Part shown: positions 7,420-17,186 of the stretch, one piece after another | How the letters are laid out: every line of letters starts with the position of its first letter | How positions within the stretch are numbered: the stretch's first letter is position 1 | NCBI GenBank assembly: GCA_046352935.1 | Contig: JAXMGR010000002.1 | Span: 207,674 to 271,673, forward strand | Length of the DNA: 64,000 nucleotides | Direction of reading: 5' to 3' | DNA from: CAYWMY01 sp046352935 | GTDB taxonomy: Bacteria; Pseudomonadota; Gammaproteobacteria; Steroidobacterales; Steroidobacteraceae | The notes under the pieces: model-generated | Databases searched by the model: none | Seen by the model: the letters and a program-made list of their open reading frames with translations, nothing else | Told to the model about the DNA's origin: nothing | Program-made: the position numbers and the translations under genes

Positions 7420-9162
7420 ATGAACCAGGAAGCCAGCATCGCCCTCGGAGCCGCCGCCAAGGCCGCTTTGGGTGGGCTGCCGCAGCGCCTGGTCCAGGAC
7501 GGGTTGCTGGACGAGGCCGCGATGCTGGACGCGCTCGCGGCCTGCCGTGAGAAGCGGGTCCAGATCGTCAGCTATCTCGTCAGCCAGGGCATCGCCGACG
7601 CCCGCGAGATCGCCATCGCCGCCTCACAGGAATTCGGCGTACCGATCCTCGACCTCGATTGCGTCGCGATCGACCTCGACACGGTCAAGCTGATCAGCGA
7701 CAAGCTGCTCAACAAGCACCGGGTCCTGCCGCTCGTCAAGCGGGGAAAACGTCTCTACGTCGCTGTCGCCGACCCCACGAACCTCGGCGGCATCGACGAG
7801 ATCAAGTTCCAGACCGGTCTCGCGATCGAAGCCGTCGTCGTCGAGGAAGACAAGCTGCAGAAGGCCGTGCAGAAGGCCATCGAGCAGGTCGACGTGGCGA
7901 TGCCGTCGCTGGCCGAGGAAGACCTCGACCTGGAGAACCTCGAGGTCTCCGCCGACGAGGACATGAACGCGGAGGCGGCGACACGGGACGACGTCGAGGA
8001 CGCGCCGATCGTCCGTTTCGTCAACAAGATCATGCTGGATGCGATCCGCCGTGGCGCGTCCGACATCCACTTCGAGCCCTACGAGAAGTTCTACCGCGTG
8101 CGCCTGCGCCTCGACGGCGTGCTGCGCGAGGTGGCCCAGCCGCCGATCGCAGTCGCGAACAAGCTCTCCGCGCGTCTGAAGGTCATGTCGCGCATGGACA
8201 TCGCCGAGCGGCGCGTGCCACAGGACGGGCGCATCAAGATGCGCCTGTCGAAGAACCGTTCGATCGACTTCCGCGTCAGCTCCTGCCCGACGCTGTTCGG
8301 CGAGAAGATCGTGCTGCGCATCCTCGATGCCAGCACGGCGACCATGGGCATCGATGCGCTGGGCTACGAGGGTTTCCAGAAGGAGCTGTACCTCAAGGCG
8401 CTCGCCCGGCCCCAGGGCATGATCCTGGTGACCGGTCCGACGGGCAGCGGCAAGACCGTGTCCCTCTACACGGGTCTCGCGATCCTGAACGTCGAGGACA
8501 CCAACATCTCGACGGCCGAGGACCCGGCGGAAATCGTCCTGCCCGGTGTCAACCAGGTGAATGTCAACCCGAAGGTCGGCCTGACCTTCGCGTCCGCGCT
8601 GCGCGCCTTCCTGCGCCAGGATCCCGACGTCGTGATGGTCGGCGAGATCCGCGACCTCGAGACTGCCGAGATCGCGATCAAGGCCGCCCAGACCGGACAC
8701 CTCGTGCTCTCGACCCTGCACACGAATGATGCCCCGCAGACGCTGACGCGCCTCGTCGACATGGGCGTGAAGCCGTATGCGATCGCGACCTCGGTCAGCC
8801 TCATCATCGCCCAGCGTCTGGCTCGCCGGCTGTGCAGCAACTGCAAGCAGCCCGCCGACATTCCGCGGGAGGCCCTGCTCAAGGAAGGCTTCAAGGAAGC
8901 GGACCTCACGGGGGAGGTCAAAATCTTCCGTCCGGTCGGCTGCAGCCAGTGCACCGACGGCTACAAGGGCCGCGTGGGCATCTACGAAGTCCTGCCGGTG
9001 ACCGAAGCCATCGCGCGTATCATCCTCTCCGGAGGCAGCGCACCGGACATCGCGGCCCAGGCCCGCAGCGAGGGCGTCTGGGACCTGAGGACGTCGGGGC
9101 TCCGGAAGGTTCGCGACGGCCTCACCAGCCTCGAAGAAGTGAACCAAGTAACAGTCGAATGA
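7420..9162 (+). CDS. pilB: Type IV pilus extension ATPase PilB
   Basis: 580 residues from ATG 7420; the upstream in-frame start at 7348 has no support. An N-terminal GspE/MshE-type domain (residues ~10-170) precedes the secretion ATPase core. The core has Walker A GPTGSGKTVSLY, an Asp box and Walker B region DPDVVMVGEIRDLETAEI, and a His box TGHLVLSTLHTND. Near the C-terminus a tetracysteine zinc motif is visible (CSNC ... CSQC), typical of PilB/GspE and absent from PilT. It powers pilus polymerisation at the inner membrane. It begins the pilB-pilC unit, which ends at the terminator after pilC. A good -35-like TTGACA lies at 7341, but no correctly spaced -10 is seen. Confidence 0.95.
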   Translation: MNQEASIALGAAAKAALGGLPQRLVQDGLLDEAAMLDALAACREKRVQIVSYLVSQGIADAREIAIAASQEFGVPILDLDCVAIDLDTVKLISDKLLNKHRVLPLVKRGKRLYVAVADPTNLGGIDEIKFQTGLAIEAVVVEEDKLQKAVQKAIEQVDVAMPSLAEEDLDLENLEVSADEDMNAEAATRDDVEDAPIVRFVNKIMLDAIRRGASDIHFEPYEKFYRVRLRLDGVLREVAQPPIAVANKLSARLKVMSRMDIAERRVPQDGRIKMRLSKNRSIDFRVSSCPTLFGEKIVLRILDASTATMGIDALGYEGFQKELYLKALARPQGMILVTGPTGSGKTVSLYTGLAILNVEDTNISTAEDPAEIVLPGVNQVNVNPKVGLTFASALRAFLRQDPDVVMVGEIRDLETAEIAIKAAQTGHLVLSTLHTNDAPQTLTRLVDMGVKPYAIATSVSLIIAQRLARRLCSNCKQPADIPREALLKEGFKEADLTGEVKIFRPVGCSQCTDGYKGRVGIYEVLPVTEAIARIILSGGSAPDIAAQARSEGVWDLRTSGLRKVRDGLTSLEEVNQVTVE

Positions 9163-9215
9163 TCGGGCACGGCGCTAATGTCGCCGGCAGCCCATTGCGT
9201 TAGGAAGGGCGATCC

Positions 9216-10439
9216 ATGGCCCAGGCAGCCGCGGCACTCAAGAAAGACATCCCATGGACATGGGAAGGCACCGACCGCAAGGGCAATCGGGTCCGCGGCC
9301 GCTCGCTCGCGAGCAGCGAGAACGACGTGCGCACGGAGATGCGGCGCCAGGGCCTCGTGCCGGTCAAGATCCGCAAGCAGCGCCAGGCGCTGCGCTCGAA
9401 CAAGAAGCCGAGTGCCGAGGACATCGCGGTGTTCAGCCGCCAGCTGGCCACGATGCTGGCCGCCGGCATACCGCTGGTCCAGTCGTTCGAGATCGTCGGC
9501 GTCGGGCACGAGAAGCCCTCGATGCAGAAGCTCATCCTCGACATCAAGTCCCAGGTCGAGAGCGGCAGTTCCCTGCACGAGGCGCTCGCGAAGCACCCCC
9601 TCTATTTCGACGACCTGTTCGTCAACCTCGTCGAGGCCGGCGAACAGGCCGGTGCGCTGGAGACGCTGCTCGACAAGATCGCGACCTACAAGGAAAAGAC
9701 CGAGGCCCTGAAGAAGAAGATCAAGAAGGCGCTGTTCTATCCCGCAGCGGTGCTCGTGGTCGCGGTGGTCGTCACGCTGATCCTGCTGCTGTTCGTCATT
9801 CCGCAGTTCGAGGCGCTGTTCAAGGGTTTCGGCGCCGACCTGCCGGCGTTCACGCGTTTCGTGATCGAGCTGTCGCGCTTCGTGCAGGGCGCATGGTGGT
9901 GGATGGGGCTGATCGCGGGTGGCGCGATCTTCACCTTCATCTACTTCAAGAAGCGCTCGCGACCGATGCGTCAGGCTCTCGACCGCATGTCGCTGAAGAT
10001 CCCGGTCATCGGACCGATCCTGGTCAAGGCCGCGATCGCACGCTTCGCGAGGACGCTCTCGACGATGTTCTCGGCCGGCGTCCCGCTGGTCGAGGCCATG
10101 GAGTCGGTGGCGGGTGCGACCGGCAACATCGTCTACGAGGACGCCACGATGCGGATGCGCGACGAAGTCGCCACGGGCACACGTCTGCAGCGCGCCATGG
10201 AGAACACCGGGCTGTTCCCGAACATGGTCATCCAGATGATCGCGGTGGGCGAGGAATCGGGCTCGCTCGATTCGATGTCGGGCAAGGTCGCGGATTTCTA
10301 CGAGCTGGAGGTCGATTCGGCCGTGGACGGCCTCGCGAGCCTGCTCGAGCCGCTCATCATGGCCATCCTGGGCGTGCTCGTCGGCGGCCTCGTCATCGCG
10401 ATGTACCTCCCCATCTTCAAGCTGGGCGCCGTCGTCTGA
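9216..10439 (+). CDS. pilC: Type IV pilus inner-membrane platform protein PilC
   Basis: 407 residues, the usual length. Two GspF/T2SSF domains repeat in tandem (about residues 75-195 and 275-398), each starting FSRQLATMLAAGIPL-like or FARTLSTMFSAGVPL. Three membrane helices are present: near 173-195, 225-245 and at the C-terminus (IMAILGVLVGGLVIAMYLPIF). PilC couples the PilB motor to pilin assembly. It is 53 bases after pilB, with a GGAAGGG-like ribosome site before ATG 9216. Confidence 0.95.
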   Translation: MAQAAAALKKDIPWTWEGTDRKGNRVRGRSLASSENDVRTEMRRQGLVPVKIRKQRQALRSNKKPSAEDIAVFSRQLATMLAAGIPLVQSFEIVGVGHEKPSMQKLILDIKSQVESGSSLHEALAKHPLYFDDLFVNLVEAGEQAGALETLLDKIATYKEKTEALKKKIKKALFYPAAVLVVAVVVTLILLLFVIPQFEALFKGFGADLPAFTRFVIELSRFVQGAWWWMGLIAGGAIFTFIYFKKRSRPMRQALDRMSLKIPVIGPILVKAAIARFARTLSTMFSAGVPLVEAMESVAGATGNIVYEDATMRMRDEVATGTRLQRAMENTGLFPNMVIQMIAVGEESGSLDSMSGKVADFYELEVDSAVDGLASLLEPLIMAILGVLVGGLVIAMYLPIFKLGAVV

Positions 10440-10462
10440 CGGCCGCCTGCGTTGCGAACCGG

Positions 10463-10490
10463 ACGCCGCGCACCGTCGCGGCGTTTTTTT
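10463..10490 (+). terminator. Rho-independent terminator after pilC
   Basis: An 8-bp perfect stem ACGCCGCG / CGCGGCGT with loop CACCGT runs straight into seven Ts. It lies between pilC and pilD, so pilD is probably transcribed from readthrough or from its own promoter. Confidence 0.92.
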
Positions 10491-10501
10491 GAGGTCGGCA
10501 C

Positions 10502-11392
10502 GTGGATTACGTTGAATTACTCAGGGATTCACCTGCGCTCTGGTCGGTTGTCGCGGGACTGGCGGGCCTGCTGGTCGGCAGCTTCCTGAACGTCGTCATC
10601 CTGCGTCTTCCCGTGATGCTGGAGCGCCAGTGGCGGGCCGAGTTCACGGAGGTGTCCGGCACGCAGTCCACCGTCATCGCCGAGACGTTCAATCTCGTCA
10701 CCCCGCGCTCGCGCTGTCCGGCCTGCGGATCCCGGATCCAGGCCCATCACAACGTCCCTGTGCTGAGCTGGTTGCTGCTGCGCGGCCGGTGCGCGAACTG
10801 CCGCGCACGAATCTCCATCCGCTATCCCGTCATCGAACTCATGAGCGGGCTGCTGTCTGCCGTCGTCGCCTGGCATTTCGGCTTCGGATTCGTGTCCGTC
10901 GCCGGGCTCGTCCTGACCTGGTTCCTGCTGGCGATGACGTTCATCGACGTCGACCACCAGTTGCTGCCGGACTCCCTGACGCTGCCGCTCCTCTGGCTCG
11001 GCCTGCTACTCTCCCTCGCGCACGGACCTGATGCCGGGCCGCTGCCGGTGTCACCGCAGGACGCGATCATCGGTGCTGCGGCGGGTTACCTCTTCCTCTG
11101 GCTCGTGTTCCACGCGTTCCGGCTGCTGACCGGCAAGGAAGGCATGGGCTACGGCGACTTCAAGCTGTTCGGCGCGCTCGGCGCCTGGCTCGGCTGGCAG
11201 ATGCTCCCCCTGATCCTGCTGCTGTCGGCGGGGGTCGGAGCGATCATCGGCGTCGCCCTCATCCTGATCCGGCGGCAGGGACGGGACGTTCCGATCCCGT
11301 TCGGCCCCTACCTGGCGGGCGCGGGCTGGATCGCGCTGCTGTGGGGCAACGATCTGGTCGAGGGCTATCTGAGTGTCAGCGGACTGCGCTGA
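10502..11392 (+). CDS. pilD: Type IV prepilin peptidase / N-methyltransferase PilD
   Basis: 296 residues from GTG 10502. It is a polytopic membrane aspartyl protease. A cytoplasmic N-terminal zinc domain carries two CxxC pairs (CPAC and CANC, residues ~75-100). The catalytic aspartates are visible in DVDHQLLPDSL (~149) and in GMGYGDFKLFGALG (~212), matching the GxGxGDxK family motif. It cleaves and N-methylates the PilA leader, and probably also type II secretion pseudopilins. It overlaps coaE by 20 bases, an arrangement common in gammaproteobacteria. Confidence 0.95.
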   Translation: MDYVELLRDSPALWSVVAGLAGLLVGSFLNVVILRLPVMLERQWRAEFTEVSGTQSTVIAETFNLVTPRSRCPACGSRIQAHHNVPVLSWLLLRGRCANCRARISIRYPVIELMSGLLSAVVAWHFGFGFVSVAGLVLTWFLLAMTFIDVDHQLLPDSLTLPLLWLGLLLSLAHGPDAGPLPVSPQDAIIGAAAGYLFLWLVFHAFRLLTGKEGMGYGDFKLFGALGAWLGWQMLPLILLLSAGVGAIIGVALILIRRQGRDVPIPFGPYLAGAGWIALLWGNDLVEGYLSVSGLR

Positions 11393-12011
11393 AACGCCAC
11401 GCCGCAGGGCCTTCACGGTCGGACTCACGGGCGGTATCGCCAGCGGGAAGACGACTGTCGCCAACCTGTTCGCTGCGCGCGGCGCCGTCGTCATCGACAC
11501 GGACCAGATCGCGCGGGACGTCGTCGAGCCCGGCCAGCCGGCCCTGGACCGGATCGCGACCGCATTCGGTCCGGGCGTCCTGGACGTTTCCGGCCGGCTC
11601 GACCGGCGCGGCCTGCGGCAGATCGTTTTCGCCGACCCGGCAAAGAGGCGTCTGCTCGAGGAGATCCTGCACCCCGCCATACGCGCCGAACTCGCCGCCC
11701 GGGCCCTGGCTGCGGACGGTCCATACCAGATCCACGTCGTTCCCCTGCTGGTGGAGAGCAGCCGCCGGGAGGGCTTCGACCGGATCCTCGTCGTCGACTG
11801 CCCGCCCGACCGGCAACTCGCGAGGCTGCTGCAGCGGGACGCCGAAACAGTCGAGCAGGCCGAGTCCATCATCGCCGCGCAGGTCGACCGTGAGCGACGA
11901 CTCCAGGCGGCCGACGACGTGATCCGGAACGACGGCACTCCCGAGGACCTGTCGCGTCGGGTCGACGAGATCCATCAGCTCTATCTGTCGCTGGCAAGCC
12001 GGAATCGCTGA
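11373..12011 (+). CDS. coaE: Dephospho-CoA kinase
   Basis: 212 residues from GTG 11373, overlapping the end of pilD. It has the P-loop GLTGGIASGKTTVANLF near residue 17, then DTDQIARDVV and the HPAI / PLLVES segments typical of CoaE. It catalyses the last step of coenzyme A synthesis, phosphorylating the 3'-hydroxyl of dephospho-CoA. The pilD-coaE-zapD-yacG order is a conserved gammaproteobacterial block. Confidence 0.95.
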   Translation: MSADCAETPRRRAFTVGLTGGIASGKTTVANLFAARGAVVIDTDQIARDVVEPGQPALDRIATAFGPGVLDVSGRLDRRGLRQIVFADPAKRRLLEEILHPAIRAELAARALAADGPYQIHVVPLLVESSRREGFDRILVVDCPPDRQLARLLQRDAETVEQAESIIAAQVDRERRLQAADDVIRNDGTPEDLSRRVDEIHQLYLSLASRNR

Positions 12012-12065
12012 TTTGCGACTCGATCGCCGTTTACGGCACGCGACCCCTGCCGCAGAATAAATAGG

Positions 12066-12863
12066 ATGTCGCACCCCGCCACCCTGCCGGACGCCGCCCC
12101 CTCATCGGTCGTCTACGAACAGCCGCTGACCGAGCGGCTGCGGGCGTTTCTCCGGCTGGAATTCCTGTGGCAGCAGGCCGAGTACCACAGGTCCACACCC
12201 ACGGCCCTGTCGAGCCGGGCGGCTGTCGCGAGCCTGCTCGAAATCCTGGCGATCACGGCACGCGGTGATGCACGCGGTGACGTGCTCAAGGAACTCGAAC
12301 GGCAGATGGCGCTGCTGCGGGACTACCAGAACCGTCAGGGGGTCGATGCCGGTCGCCTTCGTTCCATCCTCACGGATCTCGTGCGCCGCAGGGACGAGTT
12401 GAACGGCGCGGGCAGCAACTTCATGCAGCCGCTGCGCGATTCGGAGTTTCTCGCGGCCATCAAGCATCGAAGTGCGATCCCCGGGGGCACCTGCGAGTTC
12501 GATCTGCCGGACTATTTCCACTGGCTCAACCGGCCCGCCGAGCGGCGCGTCGACGACCTGAAGGGCTGGCTCGGTACGATCCGCCCGCTGTGCGAGGCGG
12601 TCTCCGAACTGCTGTGGATCACGCGGGAGAACGCGCGACCCCGCCGTGAAACCGCAACCGGGGGCGTCTACCAGCTCAGCTTCGACCGCGATGCGCCCGT
12701 GCAGCTGCTGCGGATCACCCTTCCCGGCGATTCAACGCTTTATCCGGTGGTCAGCGGCAGCCAGCATCGCTGCACGATCCGGTTCCTGAGCTGGACCGGT
12801 GTCGCCACGCGCCCGGTGCAGGGACCCGACGACGTCCCGTTCGTACTGACCTGCTGCGGCTAG
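12066..12863 (+). CDS. zapD: Cell division protein ZapD (Z-ring associated)
   Basis: 265 residues, close to the family's usual ~250. The N-terminus YEQPLTERLRAFLRLEFLW and the helical body DLPDYFHWLN / WLGTIRPLCEAV fit the ZapD (YacF, DUF1342) family, which is mostly helical with a C-terminal beta domain. ZapD crosslinks FtsZ filaments in the cytoplasm. AATAGG just before ATG 12066 serves as ribosome site. It is followed after ten bases by yacG. Confidence 0.93.
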   Translation: MSHPATLPDAAPSSVVYEQPLTERLRAFLRLEFLWQQAEYHRSTPTALSSRAAVASLLEILAITARGDARGDVLKELERQMALLRDYQNRQGVDAGRLRSILTDLVRRRDELNGAGSNFMQPLRDSEFLAAIKHRSAIPGGTCEFDLPDYFHWLNRPAERRVDDLKGWLGTIRPLCEAVSELLWITRENARPRRETATGGVYQLSFDRDAPVQLLRITLPGDSTLYPVVSGSQHRCTIRFLSWTGVATRPVQGPDDVPFVLTCCG

Positions 12864-12873
12864 GCGTTTTTCG

Positions 12874-13074
12874 GTGCCCGCCATTGTCCGCTGCCCGACC
12901 TGCGGCAGACCTCACGAGTGGTCGACGGACAACCCGTGGCGGCCGTTCTGCAGCGATCGTTGCCGACTGATCGACCTCGGCGCCTGGCTCGAGGAAAAGC
13001 GAGGGATCCCGTCGGAGCCAGCCGCGGAATCCGAAGCCGAACCTCAGCCGTTCGTCCCCCACCCGCAACACTGA
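12874..13074 (+). CDS. yacG: DNA gyrase inhibitor YacG (zinc protein)
   Basis: 66 residues from GTG 12874. The four zinc cysteines are seen in CPTCG and CSDRC, followed by LIDLGAWLEEKRGIP, a nearly invariant YacG sequence. The acidic, disordered tail is normal. In E. coli the protein binds GyrB and inhibits gyrase. It is the last gene of this rightward run and converges with tpm. Confidence 0.94.
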   Translation: MPAIVRCPTCGRPHEWSTDNPWRPFCSDRCRLIDLGAWLEEKRGIPSEPAAESEAEPQPFVPHPQH

Positions 13075-13149
13075 GAACCGGCGGGCAAAGCCGGGATTGC
13101 GCTGCGCCAGCGGTCGCGTCAGGGATCAGCGATGCGCGGTCCGCTCGGT

Positions 13150-13812
13150 TCACCCAGGCAGGGTCTCGAGCGCGTAGCTCACTTCGGTCAGCGACTGCAC
13201 ACCGGCTTCGATGAATCGCGGGTTGTCGGCCGGGATCACCGTACGCTCCAGCACGCGCACCGAGGCCGTGCTGCCAAAGCCCGCAAGGATCTCCGACTCG
13301 CGCACGCAGAACGGAGGACCGGAAAGCAGCGACTGGTCGTACTCGAACGAGATCAGGAGCCCCCGGCATCCGGCCCCACCGAGCCGGCGGAGATGTCCGT
13401 AGTACCGAGCCCGCATATCGGGCGGAAGTGCAACCAGTGCAGCACGATCGTAGACCGCAGCGACCGGCCCCAGGTCCCGTTCTGTCAGCGCGAAGAGATC
13501 CCCGACCCAGTACTCGTAGCCACCTCCCGACCAGCGTTCCAGCGCGCCGATCGAGGCGACATGCGGCGCGACACCGCGCTCCTCGAAGAACGCGCGCGCC
13601 GCGAGAGTCGAGAGATCGATACCGACCACCGCATGTCCCCGCTCGCGCAGCCAGACCATGTCGAGGGACTTGCCGCAGAGGGGCACGAACACGCGGGCCC
13701 CGGGCGCGATCCCGAGATCCGGCCAGAAGGCGGGCAGTGCGCGATGCACTGCCGACTGGTGCCATCCGATCTGTCCCTCTTCCCAGCGACCCAGCCAGAA
13801 TTCACGCTGCAC
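13150..13812 (-). CDS. tpm: Thiopurine S-methyltransferase
   Basis: 220 residues from GTG 13812, chosen because GGAGGAG lies five bases upstream and the protein then starts at the family's usual place (QREFWLGRWEEGQIGWHQ). The ATG-extended frame to 13863 would run past this ribosome site into the mutT leader. SAM-binding motif I reads VFVPLCGKSLDMVWL. Bacterial TPMTs methylate thiols and metalloids such as selenium and tellurium compounds. It is divergent from mutT, with 43 bases between the starts. Confidence 0.92.
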   Translation of the reverse strand: MQREFWLGRWEEGQIGWHQSAVHRALPAFWPDLGIAPGARVFVPLCGKSLDMVWLRERGHAVVGIDLSTLAARAFFEERGVAPHVASIGALERWSGGGYEYWVGDLFALTERDLGPVAAVYDRAALVALPPDMRARYYGHLRRLGGAGCRGLLISFEYDQSLLSGPPFCVRESEILAGFGSTASVRVLERTVIPADNPRFIEAGVQSLTEVSYALETLPG

Positions 13813-13855
13813 GTACGCTCCTCCATTGTCCGTCCGATGCGAAGATGCCCGACCG

Positions 13856-14257
13856 ATGGACACACTGAAACCCGTTCACGTGATGGTCGGCGTGCTGCGC
13901 GACGCCGACGGCCGCGTGCTGATCGCCGAGCGGCCACCGGGAAAGCACATGGCGGGCCATTGGGAATTTCCCGGCGGGAAGCTGGGGCCGGGCGAGGCGC
14001 CCTGGGCCGGACTCGTACGTGAGCTCGCCGAGGAACTCGGCATCGAGGCCCTGGACGGGCGCCCGTTCCTGCAGGTGAGTCATCGCTATCCCGACCGCAT
14101 CGTCCTGCTCGATACCTGGCTGGTCAGTCGATTCCACGGCACGCCGCGCGGCCTCGATGGCCAGCGGCTCGCCTGGACCGCCCCCGGGGAGCTGATGCTG
14201 CGGGGGCTGCTGGAAGCGGACCGGCCGATCGTCGAAGCACTGCTTCAGCGCGGCTGA
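13856..14257 (+). CDS. mutT: 8-oxo-dGTP diphosphatase MutT
   Basis: 133 residues from ATG 13856, the normal MutT length; the longer upstream frame overlaps the divergent tpm gene. The Nudix box fits GX5EX7REUXEEXGU exactly (GKLGPGE ... VRELAEELGI, residues ~38-60). It hydrolyses 8-oxo-dGTP and so prevents A:T to C:G mutations. It is convergent with secA, the usual neighbour, with 43 bases between the stops. Confidence 0.93.
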   Translation: MDTLKPVHVMVGVLRDADGRVLIAERPPGKHMAGHWEFPGGKLGPGEAPWAGLVRELAEELGIEALDGRPFLQVSHRYPDRIVLLDTWLVSRFHGTPRGLDGQRLAWTAPGELMLRGLLEADRPIVEALLQRG

Positions 14258-14300
14258 ACAGGCACCGGCGCAGGAACGATTCGCCGCGCGACACAGCGCC

Positions 14301-17060
14301 TCAGGCCAGCGTTCCGTGGCAGTGCTTGTACTTCCTGCCGGAACCGCAGGGACAGGGCTCGTTGCGACCGACCTTGCGCTCGCCTCGCACCAGAGGGGCC
14401 TGCATGGATCGTGCTTCATCCTCGGCCACCGCATCGGGCGGCGGTGCCGCCGCAGCGTCCTGTGCACCCAGCGCCGGGGCCGCGGCGTGCTGCAGGCGCA
14501 TCTCGCGCTCGAGCCGTTCCGCGCGCTCGCGTTCCTCGCGTTCGATCTCCTCCTCCGTCCGTACCTGCAGACGCTGCAGGACGACGACCGCATCGTGCTT
14601 GATCCGGTCGAGCAACGCGGTGAAAAGCTCGAACGCCTCGCGCTTGTACTCCTGTTTGGGGTTCTTCTGCGCGTAGGCCCGCAGGTAGATGCCCTGGCGC
14701 AGGTAGTCCATGGCAGCCAGGTGCTCCCGCCAGTGCCCGTCCACCTGCTGCAGCATCACGGCGCGCTCGAGATGCCGCATGACCTGCTCGCCGACCTGCT
14801 GCACCTTGCGCTCGTATTCGTCCTCGATGGCCGCCAGAAGACGTGCGCCGATCCCGGCAGCGCCGCGGTTCGAATCCTCGCCCACCCAACCGCGCAGTTC
14901 GACGGCGACGCCGAAGTCGCGCGCGACGACCTGCTCCAGGCCCGCGAGATCCCACTGCTCCTCGACGCTCTCGGGCGGCACGTGGCGCGCGACCAGCGTG
15001 TCGACGACGTCGGCCCGCACGTCGCGGATGACGGCAGCGATGTCCTCGGCGGACATGATCTCCGTGCGCTGCTGGTAGATGACCTTGCGCTGGTCGTTCG
15101 CGACGTCGTCGTACTCGAGCAGGTTCTTGCGGGCATCGAAGTTGTGCGCCTCGACCTTGCGCTGCGCGCGCTCGATCTGCCGGGTCAGCATGCGGCTCTC
15201 GATCGCCTCGCCCTCCTTCATGCCGACCGTGCGCAGCATGGACTTCGTGCGCTCCGGGTCCCCGAAGATGCGCATCAGGTTGTCTTCGAGGGACAGGTAG
15301 AAGCGGCTGGAGCCCGGATCGCCCTGGCGGCCGGAACGGCCGCGCAGCTGGTTGTCGATCCGGCGCGACTCGTGCCGCTCGGTACCGATGATGTGCAGCC
15401 CTCCGGCCGCGAGCACTTTCTCGTGCATGCCCCGCCATTCGGTCCGCAGCGTCTCGATGCGCCGTTCGCGGTCCTGGGGCGGGACCGACTCGTCGTGGCG
15501 GACGCGCTCGACTTCCTTCTCGACGTTGCCGCCGAGCACGATGTCGGTGCCGCGGCCGGCCATGTTCGTCGCAATGGTCACGGCACCCGGGCGGCCGGCC
15601 TGCTCGACGATGTGGGCCTCCCGTTCGTGCTGCTTCGCGTTCAGGACCTCGTGCCCGATGCCCTCGGCGTTCAGCATGCGTGACAGCAGCTCGGAGGTCT
15701 CGATCGACGTCGTGCCGACGAGCACGGGCTGGCCGCGCGCGATGCAGTCGCGGATGTCCTCGAGGATCGCCTTGAACTTGTCCGCCTGGGCCAGGTACAC
15801 GAGATCGGGGGCGTCACGGCGCACCATGGGACGGTGCGTGGGGATGACCACGACCTCGAGTCCGTAGATCTGCTGGAACTCGAATGCCTCCGTGTCGGCA
15901 GTGCCGGTCATGCCGGCGAGCTTGCTGTAGAGACGGAAGAAGTTCTGGAACGTGATCGACGCGATGGTCTGGTTCTCCTCGCGGACCTGCACGCCCTCCT
16001 TGGCCTCGATCGCCTGGTGCAGGCCGTCGGACCAGCGCCGGCCGGGCATGGTGCGGCCCGTGAACTCGTCGACGATGATGACCTCGCCGCCGCGCACGAT
16101 GTACTCGACGTCCCGCCGGTACAGTGCATGGGCCCGCAGCGCCGCGTTCAGGTGGTGCATGAGGCGGATGCTCGCCGCGTCGTAGAGGCTCTCGCCCTCG
16201 CGCAGCAGTCCGGCCTCGAGCATCAGCTCCTCGGCCTTCGCGAAGCCCGTCTCGGAGAGGTGCACCTGCTTCGACTTCTCGTCGGCCCAGTAGTCCCCCT
16301 CGGACTCCTCGGATTCCTGGCGCACGAAACGCGGCACGAGCGCATTGATGCGCAGGTAGAGCTCCGTGCTCTCGTCGGCCGGCCCCGAGATGATCAGCGG
16401 CGTCCTCGCCTCGTCGATGAGGATGGAGTCGACCTCGTCGACGATCGCGAAGGCGAGTTCGCGCTGTACCCGGTCCTCGAGCCTGAACGCGAGGTTGTCG
16501 CGGAGATAGTCGAAGCCGAATTCGTTGTTGGTGCCGTAGGTGATGTCGCAGGCATAGGCTGCGCGCTTCTCCGCATGATTCTGGCCGCTGCGGATCACAC
16601 CCACCGTCATGCCGAGCAGGCGGTAGACCGGCGCCATCCAGTCGGCGTCGCGCTGCGCGAGGTACTCGTTCACGGTCACGACGTGCACGCCGCGGCCGGT
16701 CAGGGCGTTCAGGTAGACGGGCAGCGTCGCGACGAGGGTCTTGCCCTCGCCGGTGCGCATCTCGGAGATCTTGCCCGCGTGCAGCACCATGCCGCCGATG
16801 AGCTGCACGTCGAAATGCCGCATGCCGAGTGCGCGCCTGGCCGCCTCGCGCACGAGCGCGAAGGCCTCGGGCAGGAGATCATCGACGGTGGCGCCCCCAA
16901 CAAGTCGGTCCTTCAGGCGTCCGGTCTCCGCAGCCAGCTCCGCGTCCGACAGGCCCCCGAGTCGTGGCTCGTGCCCGTTCGCGACGGCGACGAGGCGGCC
17001 ATAGTCGCGCAACAACCGCTGGTTACGGCTGCCGAAGATCTTGGTCAGGATGTTGAACAC
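14301..17060 (-). CDS. secA: Preprotein translocase ATPase SecA
   Basis: 919 residues. Walker A MRTGEGKTL lies near residue 105 and the DEAD-type Walker B VDEVDSILIDEARTPL near 210. Motor domain 2 carries TNMAGRGTDIVLGG, and the helical scaffold runs to about residue 830. A linker leads to the C-terminal zinc motif CPCGSGRKYKHCHG, which binds SecB and phospholipid. It drives Sec-dependent export. It follows the M23 peptidase gene (126-base gap); there is no secM-like arrest gene between them. Confidence 0.97.
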   Translation of the reverse strand: MFNILTKIFGSRNQRLLRDYGRLVAVANGHEPRLGGLSDAELAAETGRLKDRLVGGATVDDLLPEAFALVREAARRALGMRHFDVQLIGGMVLHAGKISEMRTGEGKTLVATLPVYLNALTGRGVHVVTVNEYLAQRDADWMAPVYRLLGMTVGVIRSGQNHAEKRAAYACDITYGTNNEFGFDYLRDNLAFRLEDRVQRELAFAIVDEVDSILIDEARTPLIISGPADESTELYLRINALVPRFVRQESEESEGDYWADEKSKQVHLSETGFAKAEELMLEAGLLREGESLYDAASIRLMHHLNAALRAHALYRRDVEYIVRGGEVIIVDEFTGRTMPGRRWSDGLHQAIEAKEGVQVREENQTIASITFQNFFRLYSKLAGMTGTADTEAFEFQQIYGLEVVVIPTHRPMVRRDAPDLVYLAQADKFKAILEDIRDCIARGQPVLVGTTSIETSELLSRMLNAEGIGHEVLNAKQHEREAHIVEQAGRPGAVTIATNMAGRGTDIVLGGNVEKEVERVRHDESVPPQDRERRIETLRTEWRGMHEKVLAAGGLHIIGTERHESRRIDNQLRGRSGRQGDPGSSRFYLSLEDNLMRIFGDPERTKSMLRTVGMKEGEAIESRMLTRQIERAQRKVEAHNFDARKNLLEYDDVANDQRKVIYQQRTEIMSAEDIAAVIRDVRADVVDTLVARHVPPESVEEQWDLAGLEQVVARDFGVAVELRGWVGEDSNRGAAGIGARLLAAIEDEYERKVQQVGEQVMRHLERAVMLQQVDGHWREHLAAMDYLRQGIYLRAYAQKNPKQEYKREAFELFTALLDRIKHDAVVVLQRLQVRTEEEIEREERERAERLEREMRLQHAAAPALGAQDAAAAPPPDAVAEDEARSMQAPLVRGERKVGRNEPCPCGSGRKYKHCHGTLA

Positions 17061-17186
17061 GGATCCCTCTCGCTCAGGGTGCTGCCCACGACCCCGCTCG
17101 ATGAGGAGGCCGGGTCAAAAGGGGGGCATTTTACGGGCAGACGCCCGAACGCGGGAGAAGTTCGGGCCCGGTGCCGCGTTCCGCGG